Source: Streptomyces daqingensis (GTDB taxonomy: Bacteria; Actinomycetota; Actinomycetes; Streptomycetales; Streptomycetaceae). From it: 64,000 bases of DNA. A model generated the notes under the pieces. It searched no databases and had not been told where the DNA came from. It saw nothing but the letters and a program-made list of their open reading frames with translations. Position 1 is the first letter of the stretch; each line of letters starts with the position of its first letter. The stretch spans positions 496,001-560,000 of the forward strand of contig NZ_BMMP01000002.1 of NCBI RefSeq assembly GCF_014645895.1, in the 5' to 3' direction. Positions 18,414 to 29,309 of this stretch are shown here, one piece after another. Position numbers and translations under genes: made by a program.

Positions 18414-19064
18414 TCAGGGGCCTGCTCTGCGGGCGGGAGCCGGTGCCGCGTCCGCCAGCCGCTGCAGCAGCTCGGTGACGCGCTTCGAGACCGCTTCCCG
18501 GTCGCCCGCCGAGAGCGCCGACCCCATGCCGCACGCCACCGCCCCGGCGGCGATCCAATCCGGTGCGTTCTCCACGGTGACGCCGCCGGTGGGCAGCAGC
18601 GCCGCCTGGGGCAGCGCCGCCCGTACGTCCCGCACCCAGCCCGGCTGGTAGGCGGAGGCGGGGAAGAGCTTGAGGGCGTCCGCTCCGAGCTCCATCGCGC
18701 GGACCGCCTCGCTGGGAGTGGCGATCCCCGGGAAGACGGGCAGCCCGTAGCGGTGGCCGGTGCGGATGACCTCCTCGTCAAGGGACGGCGAGACGAGGAA
18801 GCGGGCGCCGGCGTCCACCGCCGCGCGGGCGGACGCCCCGTCCAGGACGGTGCCCGCGCCGATGACCATGTCGTCGTCCGTCTCGCGGCGCAGAGTGGAG
18901 ACCGCCTCCAGCGCGTGCGGCGAGGTCAGCGAGATCTCCAGACTGGTGATGCCCGCACCGAGGAGAGTGTCGGCGGTCGCCGTGACGCGCTCGTAGCTGT
19001 CGCTGCGGACGATGGCGAAGACGCGCTGCTCGAGGGCAGCCCGAGTGATCTCCCATCGGTACAC
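18414..19064 (-). CDS. eda: 2-keto-3-deoxy-6-phosphogluconate aldolase
   Basis: A 216-residue class I aldolase that splits KDPG into pyruvate and glyceraldehyde 3-phosphate. Visible: catalytic Glu in SLEISLTSP (about residue 45), VIGAGTV, ARFLVSPSLDEEVI, the Schiff-base Lys in ADALKLFPAS (about residue 132), and the phosphate-binding LLPTGGVTVENAPDWIAAGAVACGMG region. GTG 19064 is chosen as the start of the conserved part. The KDG kinase gene lies 197 bp upstream on the same strand, so together they degrade 2-keto-3-deoxygluconate. A GTACATGTAC palindrome lies 82 bp upstream of the start. Confidence 0.88.
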   Translation of the reverse strand: MYRWEITRAALEQRVFAIVRSDSYERVTATADTLLGAGITSLEISLTSPHALEAVSTLRRETDDDMVIGAGTVLDGASARAAVDAGARFLVSPSLDEEVIRTGHRYGLPVFPGIATPSEAVRAMELGADALKLFPASAYQPGWVRDVRAALPQAALLPTGGVTVENAPDWIAAGAVACGMGSALSAGDREAVSKRVTELLQRLADAAPAPARRAGP

Positions 19065-19261
19065 GGCAGTCGCCGCCTCTCTTCGTGTCGGGCTCTGGCC
19101 GGAGTCCGCGCGATCGGGCCGGGGCCCGGTCCACGGTGCGATGCGGTACATGTACGAAGTGCCGCCCTGCGGATTTCCCGTGAACTGTGCGCTGTTCCTG
19201 TGTAGTTGTGCTGTGCACGAAGGTAACGCCGCGCTGCCCGGGGGCAGCACGGCGGGGGGTG

Positions 19262-20230
19262 TCAGCGGTGTACGGAGTCGGCGCCCTGGACGTATGCCGC
19301 GAGCGCCCGGTCGCGGGCGGCCGCGGTGGGAAGGCCGTCGGTGTCGGCGGGGGCCTGCACGACGAGCGACGCCACGCAGGCCGCTTCGGCCAGGGCCCGC
19401 TCGGGCCCCGCGCCGCGCAGCCACGCGGACAGCCAGCCCGCCGCGAACGCGTCTCCGGCTCCGACCGGGTCGACGACGGGGACGCTGAACGGCGCCCTGG
19501 CGTGCCGGCCCTTCGCGTCGACGGCGACCGCCGAGTGGTCGCGGCGCTTGACCACGACCGTCTCGGCGCGGCCCATCGCCAGCAGCGCCTTCGAGGACTC
19601 CTCGAAGCCTCCTCCGAGGAGCAGTTCCAGCTCGTCCTCGCCGGCGAGGACCATGTCCGCCTCGCGCAGCAGCGGACCGGCCACGCGGATCCAGTCGTGG
19701 TCGGTGCCGAGCTTGCGCCGGACGTTGGGGTCGAAGGAGACGGCCGCGCCGACCTGCCTGGCGCGCTCGATCAGCGCGCGGGTGGCACGGGCGGCCGATT
19801 CGGACAGCATCGGGGTGATACCCGATACGTGCACCACGCGGGCGCCCTCCAGCGCCTCCACGCGGATGTGTTCGGGCGAGAGCAGCGAGGCCGCGGAACC
19901 CGAGCGGTAGTACTGCACATCGATCGCACGCTGCGCATGGCTGTCACGGAGGAGCAGGCCCGTGGGTGCCCGGGGATCCATCTCGACCCCGGAGACGTCC
20001 ACTCCGTCCGCGCGCAGCTCGCGCAGCACCGCTTCACCCGCGGGGTCGTCCCCGACGCGGCCGATCCAGCGTGTCCAGTGGCCGAGGCGGGCCAGCCCCT
20101 GGGCGACGTTGGACTCGGCGCCCGCGACGGAGCGCCGGAAGGAGACAGCGCGGTCCAGGGGCATCCCGGGCTCGGCGAGCATGAGCAGCATCGCCTCACC
20201 GCAGGTAACCGCCTCTGGCCCGTTTGCCAC
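19262..20230 (-). CDS. kdgK: 2-keto-3-deoxygluconate kinase (PfkB family)
   Basis: A 322-residue ribokinase-fold sugar kinase. The N-terminal GEAMLLM, the GAESNVAQGLARLG segment and VGDDPAGEAVLREL are PfkB hallmarks; the C-terminal signature DPVGAGDAFAAGWL carries the catalytic Asp (about residue 265) and the anion hole. The length and the downstream KDPG aldolase point to KDG as substrate, feeding the lower Entner-Doudoroff route. GTG 20230 is preceded by GGGGAGA at suitable spacing. Confidence 0.85.
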   Translation of the reverse strand: MANGPEAVTCGEAMLLMLAEPGMPLDRAVSFRRSVAGAESNVAQGLARLGHWTRWIGRVGDDPAGEAVLRELRADGVDVSGVEMDPRAPTGLLLRDSHAQRAIDVQYYRSGSAASLLSPEHIRVEALEGARVVHVSGITPMLSESAARATRALIERARQVGAAVSFDPNVRRKLGTDHDWIRVAGPLLREADMVLAGEDELELLLGGGFEESSKALLAMGRAETVVVKRRDHSAVAVDAKGRHARAPFSVPVVDPVGAGDAFAAGWLSAWLRGAGPERALAEAACVASLVVQAPADTDGLPTAAARDRALAAYVQGADSVHR

Positions 20231-20895
20231 CGGTTTCTCCCCACATCTGCCACCATGGCATCACTCTCTGTGGAGAACGTTACCCGCTCAGGCGGACAAT
20301 GCCACCCCCGGGGGGCCACTTCCTGCCGCACCGGAGGGCGGAGGCCGCTGCCCGGCACCGTACGGGGCGCCCGCGTCCTGTCTCCGCGCCGGCTCGCGCG
20401 CCGCCGGCCGACCGCCTCGCCGCGGCCGGCGGTCCCGCACGGCCCTGCGATGCCCCCGGACCCGCGTCCGGCCAGGTCACAGGCTCCTCGGCGAGCGGCC
20501 GGGGCCCGGCGGGGAGCGCACGCTCAGGGGCGGCACGCGGAACGCGGAGGGTCCCGGCGCCCCCCGGGACGGGTCCCGTCAGGGCCCGGGGTACGCAGCG
20601 GTACGGCCGCGGAGAGATTGACCAGATGGCGCCGCGGGCACCGGGCGCAGAATCCCACCGCGGTCACGCTCCGTGTCCGCCCGCAGCACGGGTCCGGCCA
20701 CGCGGACGCTTCGGAGGGCACATCACCGCCGCGCCGGACGGCACAGCACTGCCCGGCCCGGGAGTGGGGGCCCCAGGCCGGGCAGGCGGTCAGCGGTCGT
20801 TCATGTGACGTCTTCGGGCACAGCCGCCCGGACGGCGCCGCCGCGGCGTCCGGACGGGCGGGCGCCGGCGCGTGCGCCGCCACCCGCCCCGGGCG
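20231..20895. other. intergenic gap, no supported gene
   Basis: About 665 bp between the divergently read kdgK start and the 3' end of the ribonuclease gene. The first 60 bp next to kdgK are AT-richer and should hold its promoter. Beyond that, very GC-rich sequence offers only open frames of Arg/Pro/Ala composition without codon bias or a ribosome site. I see no gene, terminator or repeat here. Confidence 0.6.
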
Positions 20896-21327
20896 TCAGC
20901 AGGTGTAGTCGACCAGATCGAAGGACTCGTAGTGGTCCTCGGTGAAGTAGTCCTCCTCGTCCTCCTCGCCGGTCACGATGCGCTTGGCTCCGCGGTCGTC
21001 CGAGCCGGGCGTCTCCACGGTGTACTCGTGGTAGTAGCCCTCATCCTGGTCGGGGAGGATGCCTTCCCGGTTCTGGAAGACGGTTCCGTCCTGCGGGTAC
21101 GGGTAGGGCCCGCCCTGCTCGATGAGGTCGAGTGTCTCGTGGGCCTCGGCCGGCAGTTTCGACTCGCAGATGTCACCGATCTCTGCGGGTGCGACTGCGG
21201 CGGGCGCCGAGACCTTGGGGGCGGAGTCGGCCGTCGCCTGGGCGTACGCCGCGGGACCGCCGACGAGGAGGGAGAGGGACAGGGCACTGAGGGCGCTGAT
21301 GCGCGCGATTCGTGGGGGGAATCTCAT
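20896..21327 (-). CDS. secreted guanyl-specific ribonuclease (RNase Sa type)
   Basis: A 143-residue precursor: signal peptide (about residues 1-29, cleavage near AYAQA), a short Ala/Pro segment, then a complete microbial RNase N1/T1-family domain closely resembling RNase Sa. Expected residues are present: Glu101 in YYHEYTV, Arg112 and Arg116, His132 in DHYESF, and Cys54/Cys143 for the single disulphide. It would cleave RNA 3' of guanosine outside the cell. The mature domain is strongly acidic. ATG 21327 leads directly into the signal peptide, but its GGGAGG lies too close (1 nt), so ATG 21336 is an alternative. No barstar-like inhibitor gene is adjacent. Confidence 0.9.
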   Translation of the reverse strand: MRFPPRIARISALSALSLSLLVGGPAAYAQATADSAPKVSAPAAVAPAEIGDICESKLPAEAHETLDLIEQGGPYPYPQDGTVFQNREGILPDQDEGYYHEYTVETPGSDDRGAKRIVTGEEDEEDYFTEDHYESFDLVDYTC

Positions 21328-21632
21328 ACCTCCCATGCTGACGCGCGTAGATGACATGTCAACGCCAAGTGAGGGCTTTTTTCCGTCAGTTCACCCGAGG
21401 ACGCGGCTGACTCCCCTCGTTCGGCGAACTTCCCGCCCGGGGCGGGGACGCCTCCTCCGGGGACGCCTCCTCCCGTCGTACGCGCCGGACGCGGCGAATA
21501 CGATGTCGTGGGGGATGGCTAGGGGCAGGGGCCCAGGCCCGGACAGCCGCCGCCGTGTCGCGCACGCACCACCGGGAACTTCCGTGAACGACACCGGTGT
21601 TGCCGCCCCCGGCCGAGACCGGAGGGAGCGCC

Positions 21633-21998
21633 GTGGCCTGCACCGCCGTCTTCTGCTGTTTCGCCCTAGCCGCCGTGGCCGGCCTTCTCGCCGCGCGGGC
21701 CGGGTACCGGGGCAAGGTCTGCGACGGACGCGCCGGGTACGACGTACCGGAACGGGTGAAGCGCGATCCGGAGCTGCGCCGGGAGGCAGACCGCCTCGTC
21801 GCGTTCTGGTGCACCGGCGCCGCCGTGCTCAGCGTCGCTCCGCTGGTTCCGGTCGGCGACGTCCTCCTGCACGGCGGCGACAAGTCCATCCCCACCTGGG
21901 GGCTTCTGGTACTGGCGCTCTACGGTCTCGTCGTGGTGACCGTCGGTGCCTACCCGTACGAGAAGATCAAGCACATGGGCGCACGGGCGGGGCGCTGA
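21633..21998 (+). CDS. small membrane protein of unknown function
   Basis: A 121-residue protein. GTG 21633 is chosen because GGAGGGA precedes it at ideal distance. Three hydrophobic segments are visible: about residues 3-20, 60-78 and 90-107. The loop between the first two contains GYRGKVCDGRAGYDVPERVKRDPELR, and the C-terminus ends in a short basic tail. No known domain is recognised. It stands alone between the ribonuclease gene and the convergent allantoicase gene. Confidence 0.6.
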   Translation: MACTAVFCCFALAAVAGLLAARAGYRGKVCDGRAGYDVPERVKRDPELRREADRLVAFWCTGAAVLSVAPLVPVGDVLLHGGDKSIPTWGLLVLALYGLVVVTVGAYPYEKIKHMGARAGR

Positions 21999-22058
21999 CC
22001 TCGCCGTCGCGCACTCGGCCGTCGGGGCGGGGCGCCACCCGCCCCGCCCCGACGGCCG

Positions 22059-23201
22059 TCAGGCCCCTCCCAGCCGGCCGTACCGCTCCTCCAGCGCCCG
22101 CAGCCCCTCCGGCGTCGGTGCACCGTGCAGCCGCAGGCGGGCGATACCGCCGTCGGGGAAGATGTCGAGGCGTACGCGCGTCACGGCCGGGAGTCCGTCC
22201 ACGAGAAGGAACCGGTGCGGCGTGTCCGGCTGCAGCCGGGTGCGCGGCAGCAGCTCCAGCCAGTCGCCGTCGTCCCCGTCGCGTCCCCAGAGTGCCGCCC
22301 AGCCCGCCGAGTTGCCCTTCAGGTACCCGGTGTCGATCTCGACGGCGCGGATGCGGGACTGCGCCGCCAGCGCGTACCGGATCCAGTCGTTGCCCGTGTC
22401 GCGCCTCCTGCGCGTCTCCCAGCCGTCGTCCATCTGCCGCGAACGGCCGGGCAGGATGGTGTTCGTGGGCGGCGAGTAGAACCGGTCGGAGGCGTCCTGC
22501 ACGGCGCCGCCGTTCTCCAGGGCGACGACGTCGAAGGTGCCCAGCGCCCTCAACCACCGTGGATCGGGGACGACTTCGCCGTGGACGCGGAGCCTGGCGA
22601 TGCCGCCGTCGGGATGCTGGTTGACGCGCAGATGCGTGAAGCGCCGCTGCTCCTGGACGGTGAAGCCGTTGGCCGCGTGCCCGCCGATGTCGGTCCGGGG
22701 GACGAGCGTCGTCCACTCGACCTCGTCGGCGAGGAGGTCCTCGGGTGAGGGCGCGCCGTCCACGCAAGCGCCCTCGACGGACACGGCGCGGGGGTAGTTG
22801 CCCCGGAAGTGCGCGGTGTCGACGACGATGCCGCGCACGACGCCCGGGGCTCCGAGCCGCACCAGCGCCCAGTCGTGGTCTGCGGCGGTGGGGTGCGGGG
22901 CGTCAGCTCCGGTGCCGCGCCTGCGCCGCGTCTCCCAGCCGTCCATGATCTTGCCCTTGTGGCCGAAACGGCCGGGGTCGAACTCGGCGGGCCCCGGCTT
23001 GAGGAGGTTCTCCCGCTCGGCGAAGAACTCGTCGTTCGCCGCGATCACGCCTGCTCCGAGACGTCTGTCGGCGAGGTCGGGGAGGTCGGTGAAGGGGAAG
23101 CCGGTGGTGCGGTAGTCGGCGTAGGGGTCGCCGCCCTGGTAAGGCTGCGCGTCCCCCGTGAAGGGCGCGGTAGCGGCGGCTGCCGGGCGCGTTGAGGTCA
23201 T
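22059..23201 (-). CDS. alc: allantoicase
   Basis: A 380-residue enzyme with the typical duplicated jelly-roll architecture: two homologous halves, each containing [13 protein letters not shown] / [12 protein letters not shown], a [10 protein letters not shown] / [10 protein letters not shown] segment, and the [14 protein letters not shown] / [13 protein letters not shown] signature. It hydrolyses allantoate to ureidoglycolate and urea. The N-terminal [32 protein letters not shown] is diagnostic. ATG 23201 overlaps the stop of allB (ATGA), so allB-alc is one coupled unit. No ureidoglycolate lyase gene is seen in the window for the next step. Confidence 0.95.
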   Translation of the reverse strand: MTSTRPAAAATAPFTGDAQPYQGGDPYADYRTTGFPFTDLPDLADRRLGAGVIAANDEFFAERENLLKPGPAEFDPGRFGHKGKIMDGWETRRRRGTGADAPHPTAADHDWALVRLGAPGVVRGIVVDTAHFRGNYPRAVSVEGACVDGAPSPEDLLADEVEWTTLVPRTDIGGHAANGFTVQEQRRFTHLRVNQHPDGGIARLRVHGEVVPDPRWLRALGTFDVVALENGGAVQDASDRFYSPPTNTILPGRSRQMDDGWETRRRRDTGNDWIRYALAAQSRIRAVEIDTGYLKGNSAGWAALWGRDGDDGDWLELLPRTRLQPDTPHRFLLVDGLPAVTRVRLDIFPDGGIARLRLHGAPTPEGLRALEERYGRLGGA

Positions 23202-24553
23202 GAGGTGGGCCTCTCGATGAGTTGTCCGGTCTGCTGCAGTGGGCGTCCGTGGTCGGCGATCTGCTCCCCGCGCAGCCAGGTCGACCGCACGACGCCGTAC
23301 AGGGTGCTTCCGGCGTACGCGGTGACGGGGTTGCGGTGCTGCAGCCGCGCCGGGTCGACGGTGAAGGCGGCGTCCGGGTCGAGGACGGCGAAGTCGGCGT
23401 CGTACCCCGGCGCGACGGCGCCCTTGCGGCCGTGCAGACCGGCGAGCCGCGCGGGTCCCGCCGACATCCACCGCACGACGTCCTCCAGGGTGTGGCCGCG
23501 CCTGCGGGCCTCCGTCCACACGGCCGGCAGTCCGAGCTGGAGGGAGGAGATGCCGCCCCATGCCGTGCCGAAGTCGCCGTCCTTCAACTCGGGCGTGCAG
23601 GGCGAGTGGTCGCTCACGACGCAGTCGATGACGCCGTCCGCCAGGCCCTGCCACAGCGCGTCCTGGTTCGCACGCTCGCGGATGGGCGGGCAGCACTTGA
23701 ACTCGGTGGCCCCGTCCGGGACGTCCTCGGCGGTGAGGGTGAGGAAGTGGGGGCAGGTCTCGACGCTCAGCCGCACGCCCTCACCGCGGGCCTCCGCGAT
23801 GAGCGGCAGGGCGTCCGACGAGGACAGATGCAGCACGTGCACCCGGGCGTCCGACTCGCGGGCGACGGCGACGAGTCGGGCGATGGCGTCGTTCTCCGCC
23901 GCACGGGGGCGGGAGGCGAGGAAGTCGGCGTAGGCACGTCCGCCCCGCTGCGGGGCCAAATGTGCGGGGTCCTCGGCGTGCACGATCAGCAGGCCGCCGA
24001 AGCCCGCGATCTCGGCCGCGGCGGCGGCCAGCCGGGACGCGTCCAGCTCCGGGAACTCCTCGACGCCCGAGGGCGAGAGGAAGCACTTGAAGCCGAAGAC
24101 GCCCGCCTCGTGCAGGGGCCGCAGGTCGGGGACGTTCCCGGGGATCGCGCCGCCCCAGAAGCCCGTGTCGACGTGCGCCTTGCCTCGGGCCACGTCCTGC
24201 TTGACCCCCAGGTTGGCCACGTTCGTGGTGGGGGGCAGCGAGTTCAGCGGCATGTCCAGCAGCGTGGTGACACCGCCGGCCGCGGCGGCCCGCGTCGCGG
24301 TGAGGAAGCCCTCCCACTCGGTGCGCCCGGGATCGTTGACGTGCACGTGGGTGTCCACGAGCCCGGGCAGTAGGACGTCGCCGCCCACGTCCACCAGCCG
24401 TGCGCCGCCGGGGAGTTCGGCGTCGTGGACCTCGACGGAGGCGATCCGGCCGTCCGCGACGAAGACCGACGCCGGCCGCGTACCCTCGGGTGTGACGACG
24501 CGCGTCGAGCGCAGCACGAGCCGCACACCGGCTCCGGAGTCGGGCACGGACAC
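23198..24553 (-). CDS. allB: allantoinase
   Basis: A 451-residue amidohydrolase that opens the allantoin ring to give allantoate. Metal motif [14 protein letters not shown] is at about residues 64-77. The candidate carboxylated Lys is in [11 protein letters not shown], further metal ligands are in IVHAED and HVLHLSS, and the last Asp is in [16 protein letters not shown] 24553 is used, with GGAGGGG 7 nt upstream. It heads the allB-alc unit, divergent from the IclR-type regulator. Two different palindromes occupy the intergenic region. Confidence 0.95.
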   Translation of the reverse strand: MSVPDSGAGVRLVLRSTRVVTPEGTRPASVFVADGRIASVEVHDAELPGGARLVDVGGDVLLPGLVDTHVHVNDPGRTEWEGFLTATRAAAAGGVTTLLDMPLNSLPPTTNVANLGVKQDVARGKAHVDTGFWGGAIPGNVPDLRPLHEAGVFGFKCFLSPSGVEEFPELDASRLAAAAAEIAGFGGLLIVHAEDPAHLAPQRGGRAYADFLASRPRAAENDAIARLVAVARESDARVHVLHLSSSDALPLIAEARGEGVRLSVETCPHFLTLTAEDVPDGATEFKCCPPIRERANQDALWQGLADGVIDCVVSDHSPCTPELKDGDFGTAWGGISSLQLGLPAVWTEARRRGHTLEDVVRWMSAGPARLAGLHGRKGAVAPGYDADFAVLDPDAAFTVDPARLQHRNPVTAYAGSTLYGVVRSTWLRGEQIADHGRPLQQTGQLIERPTS

Positions 24554-24569
24554 TGCACACCCCTCCTTT

Positions 24570-24584
24570 TCAACATTCTGTTGA
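24570..24584. promoter_or_regulatory. palindrome TCAACA-TTC-TGTTGA before allB
   Basis: A perfect 15-bp inverted repeat lies 16 bp upstream of the allB start codon, partly adjacent to the ribosome site. The same palindrome with a different 3-bp spacer occurs before uraD at 43549-43563, and a TCAACA half-site before aceB at about 27203, suggesting a shared regulator of ureide and urate genes. Confidence 0.6.
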
Positions 24585-24634
24585 TTGAGATCTTCTTGGC
24601 GATCCCCGCGCCCGTCAAGACACCGGACAGTGGC

Positions 24635-24655
24635 TACTTCCGTTCTATGGAAGTA
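24635..24655. promoter_or_regulatory. palindrome TACTTCC-N7-GGAAGTA between allB and allR
   Basis: Seven-bp perfect arms surround a 7-bp spacer. Its core, TTCC-N7-GGAA (24638-24652), recurs before aceB (27221-27235) and hyi (46197-46211). The position between the divergent allB and IclR-type regulator genes makes it the natural candidate operator for that regulator. Confidence 0.65.
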
Positions 24656-24763
24656 AGATTTCGCGATACAGAATCAGCGGGGGACGCGGGCGCCGGCGCC
24701 GCCCGCCTGGCGCACGCATGCGCGCAGGTAGCATGCGCCTCACCCGCAGGAAAGGAACGCGAC

Positions 24764-25576
24764 GTGCCGCCGTCCGCCGAGCGAGACCCCGCAGCCGCCC
24801 CCCGCGGCACAGCACCCGTCGCCACCGGCGGCGTCCAGTCGCTGGAGCGCGCCTTCGACCTGCTGGAGCGGATGGCCGACGCCGGCGGCGAGGTAGGGCT
24901 CAGCGAACTGTCGGCCAGCAGCGGCCTGCCGCTTCCCACCATCCACCGGCTGATGCGCACCCTCGTCTCCTGCGGCTACGTACGGCAGCACCCCAACCGC
25001 CGCTACGCCCTGGGCCCGCGCCTCATCCGCCTCGGCGAGAGCTCCTCGCGGCTGCTGGGCACGTGGGCGCGCCCCTACCTCGCGCGTCTCGCCGAGGAGA
25101 CCGGCGAGACGGCCAACATGGCGCTCCTGGACGGCGATCAGGTCGTGTACGTGGCGCAGGTCCCCTCACGCCACTCGATGCGGATGTTCACCGAAGTCGG
25201 CCGGCGCGTACTGCCGCACTCCACCGGCGTGGGCAAGGCGCTGCTCGCGGGCACTCCGGCCGGCGAGGTGCGGCGGCTACTGGAGCGGACGGGCATGCCC
25301 GCCGCCACGGAGCGGACCATCACCACCCCGGAAGGCTTCCTGGAGGCGCTGGACCACGTCCGCGAGGTGGGCTACGCGATGGACGACAACGAGCAGGAGA
25401 TCGGAGTGCGCTGCATCGCCGTCGCCGTGCCCGACGCCCCCACCGCCGCGGCCATCTCCATCTCCGGCCCGGCGGGCAGGGTGACGGAGGCGGCGACGGA
25501 CAAGTTCGTACCGCTGATGCAGGAAGTCGCACAGCAGCTCTCGAAGGCGCTCGCCAGCACGGGAAACGGCGGCTGA
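24764..25576 (+). CDS. allR: IclR-family regulator of allantoin genes (AllR-like)
   Basis: A 270-residue regulator. GTG 24764 is preceded by AAAGGAA. After about 25 flexible residues comes the winged helix (VQSLERAFDLLERMADAGGEVGLSELSAS, then PLPTIHRLMRTLVSCGYVRQ), followed by the IclR effector domain (LAEETGETANMALLDGDQVVYV, TGVGKALLAG, EEGF-like PEGFLEALDHVREVGYAMDDNEQEIGVRCIA). It is divergent from allB-alc. In S. coelicolor an IclR protein in this position, AllR, represses allantoin genes; shared palindromes suggest the same here, extended to aceB and hyi-glxR-gcl. Confidence 0.88.
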   Translation: MPPSAERDPAAAPRGTAPVATGGVQSLERAFDLLERMADAGGEVGLSELSASSGLPLPTIHRLMRTLVSCGYVRQHPNRRYALGPRLIRLGESSSRLLGTWARPYLARLAEETGETANMALLDGDQVVYVAQVPSRHSMRMFTEVGRRVLPHSTGVGKALLAGTPAGEVRRLLERTGMPAATERTITTPEGFLEALDHVREVGYAMDDNEQEIGVRCIAVAVPDAPTAAAISISGPAGRVTEAATDKFVPLMQEVAQQLSKALASTGNGG

Positions 25577-25652
25577 GCGGCCGCGGCGGCCCGCGACCGC
25601 ACACGCCGTCGCCCTGCGGGCCGGGCGGGTCCTCCCGACCGGCCGGACCGGC

Positions 25653-25991
25653 TCAGTTGACGCGGCGGAACTGCGCGGGCTCGCCGAAGAGTTCGACCGC
25701 CTGCCGCAGACTCGTCATCGCCTCCGAGAGCGCGGACACCGACCCCACCGCCGCGACGATCAGCAGCAGCGAGTGACGCATCACGTCCGCCGCGGGGACG
25801 CCCGCCTCGACCTGCTCCTCCAGCACGTCGAGGGCGTCCTCAGCCGCATGACGGTCTCTCAACTGGACTGGGTAGGCGTCGAGTTCGGACCTCAGCCGGA
25901 CCACGGCCTTGCTCAGCCCGGCGACGCGCGGATCCGCGCCGCTGTCCGTGACCGTTGCCGAGCGCTGCCCCACAGCGTCGCTTCGCACCAC
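25653..25991 (-). CDS. small helical protein (DUF5955-like)
   Basis: A 112-residue protein starting at GTG 25991 (or GTG 25988), with GGGGAGA upstream. It is predicted almost all-helical, with heptad-like runs (LSKAVVRLRSELDAYP; AEDALDVLEEQVEAG) and a C-terminal segment SVSALSEAMTSLRQAVELFG. This recalls the actinobacterial DUF5955 family, which I name with moderate confidence. It has no catalytic motif and is convergent with allR. A homologue at this place next to allR is, as I recall, usual in streptomycetes. Confidence 0.55.
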   Translation of the reverse strand: MVRSDAVGQRSATVTDSGADPRVAGLSKAVVRLRSELDAYPVQLRDRHAAEDALDVLEEQVEAGVPAADVMRHSLLLIVAAVGSVSALSEAMTSLRQAVELFGEPAQFRRVN

Positions 25992-26304
25992 AGTTCTCCC
26001 CCACAGAGATGGTGCCGTTCGCTCTCCCCACGAGAACTACGCGAGCGGCTGGAGACAAGTAAACGCCACTCTCCGCTCATCGCGCCACACGGAGGGCGAA
26101 ATTGACGGCCGATCCGCCTCGTTCACACCACCGCGGGCCTCTCGTACCGAATCGCGGGATATGCAGGGCGATGCGCCACGCCCAATACGGTCGGCGGAGC
26201 ACACTCGGCAGAGCACAGCCGACGGAGCAGCACAGACGCGCAGCCGGCCGGCAGGCACGGGTGCCGGGCCGGGGACAGGCCGCAGGGCCGGAAGGAAGGA
26301 CGCC

Positions 26305-26946
26305 ATGAACACGACCGCCCCGGGAGAGGCGGCGGACGGGCCGCCGCGCCCCGCCGTCGCGGGGCTGCTGCTCGCGGCCGGAGGCGGGCGGCGGCTCGGC
26401 GGCCGCCCGAAGGCGCTCCTCCATCTCGCCGGGCGTCCGCTGGTGGAGCACGCCGTCGCGGCACTTCGCGCAGGCGGCTGCTCCCCGGTGCACGTGGTAC
26501 TGGGGGCGGCCGCCCAAGTCGTCCGCGCCCGCGCCGAGTTGACCGGCTGCGTGGTGCTCGACAACACCGAGTGGGAGTCGGGCATGGGCTCATCCCTGCG
26601 AGTGGGTCTCGCCTCCCTCACCGGCACCGGCGTGGACGCCGCACTGGTGGCTCTCGTCGACCAGCCGGGGATCGGAGCGGAGGCCGTGGCACGGGTGAGG
26701 GCCGCCTACGACTCCCCCGCCTCCCTCGTAGCGGCCTCGTACGGGGGCCGGCGCGGGCATCCGGTGCTCTTCGGCTCCGGCCACTGGCAGGGAGTGGCCG
26801 ACCGCGCAAAAGGCGACCAGGGGGCGCGGGGCTACCTTCGCGAGCGGTCCGGCGAGATCGAACTGGTCGAGTGCGGGGACGTCGCGGACCCGTCCGACAT
26901 CGACACCCCCGCCGACCTGGAGCGGCTGCGCACGTACGGCAGTTGA
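26305..26946 (+). CDS. MobA-like nucleotidyltransferase (MocA/CoxI-associated type)
   Basis: A 213-residue NTP transferase. The N-terminal nucleotide-binding loop LLLAAGGGRRLGGRPKALL (about residues 20-38) is diagnostic; VALVDQPGI (metal-binding Asp) and GRRGHPVLFG follow, then a C-terminal DIDTPADLERL. This subfamily transfers CMP or GMP to molybdopterin for xanthine-oxidase-family enzymes. The XDH large subunit, XdhC and other purine genes in the window support a role in maturing xanthine dehydrogenase. ATG 26305 follows GAAGGAAGG. Whether it shares a transcript with aceB is unclear (407-bp gap). Confidence 0.78.
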   Translation: MNTTAPGEAADGPPRPAVAGLLLAAGGGRRLGGRPKALLHLAGRPLVEHAVAALRAGGCSPVHVVLGAAAQVVRARAELTGCVVLDNTEWESGMGSSLRVGLASLTGTGVDAALVALVDQPGIGAEAVARVRAAYDSPASLVAASYGGRRGHPVLFGSGHWQGVADRAKGDQGARGYLRERSGEIELVECGDVADPSDIDTPADLERLRTYGS

Positions 26947-27353
26947 CGCCGCGGGCGGTACGGCAGGCTCGCCTCGCCTGAACGGCCCGCGGGTTTCGCC
27001 GGCCGCAGGTGCGGAACCCAGCAACCCACCGGAGTCCGGCGCCTCACCGGAAGCCCCGGCGACACGGCCGGAAGCCCCGGCCGGGCCTGCCCGCCGGGCG
27101 GTCGGCCGCCGCCGCGCGATCGTGCGGTGACGGTTGCCGGTCCACTCGTGGCACGGCGAGCCATCAGGCGCTCACGGCGAACGAGTGAGAGATGTCTCGA
27201 CGTCAACAGACCCTTGCTCATTCCACTATGAGGAAACTAGTCTCCACAGTTCAGAAGCCTCCCCCGAGCCGGGGCGTGCCCGCCGAAGGCGGACCGCGAG
27301 TCCCGCTCGGCCAGCGGCACTCCGTGCCGCACGCATGAAGGAGAGTGACCCCC
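26947..27353. other. intergenic gap before aceB
   Basis: About 407 bp. The first 250 bp are GC-rich with no supported gene. The last 160 bp become AT-richer and contain a TCAACA half-site (27203-27208), the TTCC-N7-GGAA palindrome (27221-27235) and, just before aceB, GAAGGAGAG. This part is the probable aceB promoter region. Confidence 0.6.
27221..27235. promoter_or_regulatory. TTCC-N7-GGAA palindrome before aceB
   Basis: TTCC-ACTATGA-GGAA has the same arms and spacing as the palindromes before allB/allR and hyi. It lies 118 bp upstream of the aceB start, in the AT-richer promoter zone. Control by the IclR-type regulator at 24764-25576 is the simplest inference. Confidence 0.6.
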
Positions 27354-28979
<1,626 letters not shown>

Positions 28980-29309
28980 GCGGAGTCGGCGCGGGTGCGC
29001 CGGTCCGCCTGTGCCTGCGGGGCCGCATCGGGCCGAACCCGGTGCGGCCCCGCACCGCTGCCGACGTGGCCGCCGCGCCGGCTCGCGCTCGTGCTCCCGG
29101 CAGCCGCGGGGAGGACGGCAACGCAGCCTGCGCGGAAACCCGTTGGCAGCCCCGCGGCCGTCTCTGCTACATCTTTCGGAGGCCGTGCGAGACGACGAGG
29201 AGGTGGTACCCGTGAACGCTGTATCGACATGGGTGCTCCCCTCCGGGGTCACGGTCGGGCGACAGGTCGTCCGGGAGCGCCGCTCTGAGCACTCCCGAAA
29301 GGCCCGACC
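28980..29309. other. intergenic gap after aceB
   Basis: 330 bp between aceB and the next hydrolase on the same strand. GC-rich sequence dominates. A GAGGAGGTGG ribosome-site-like run precedes GTG 29211, but the short frame it opens overlaps the hydrolase out of frame and shows no family features, so I do not call a gene. No terminator hairpin of note was seen. Confidence 0.5.
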
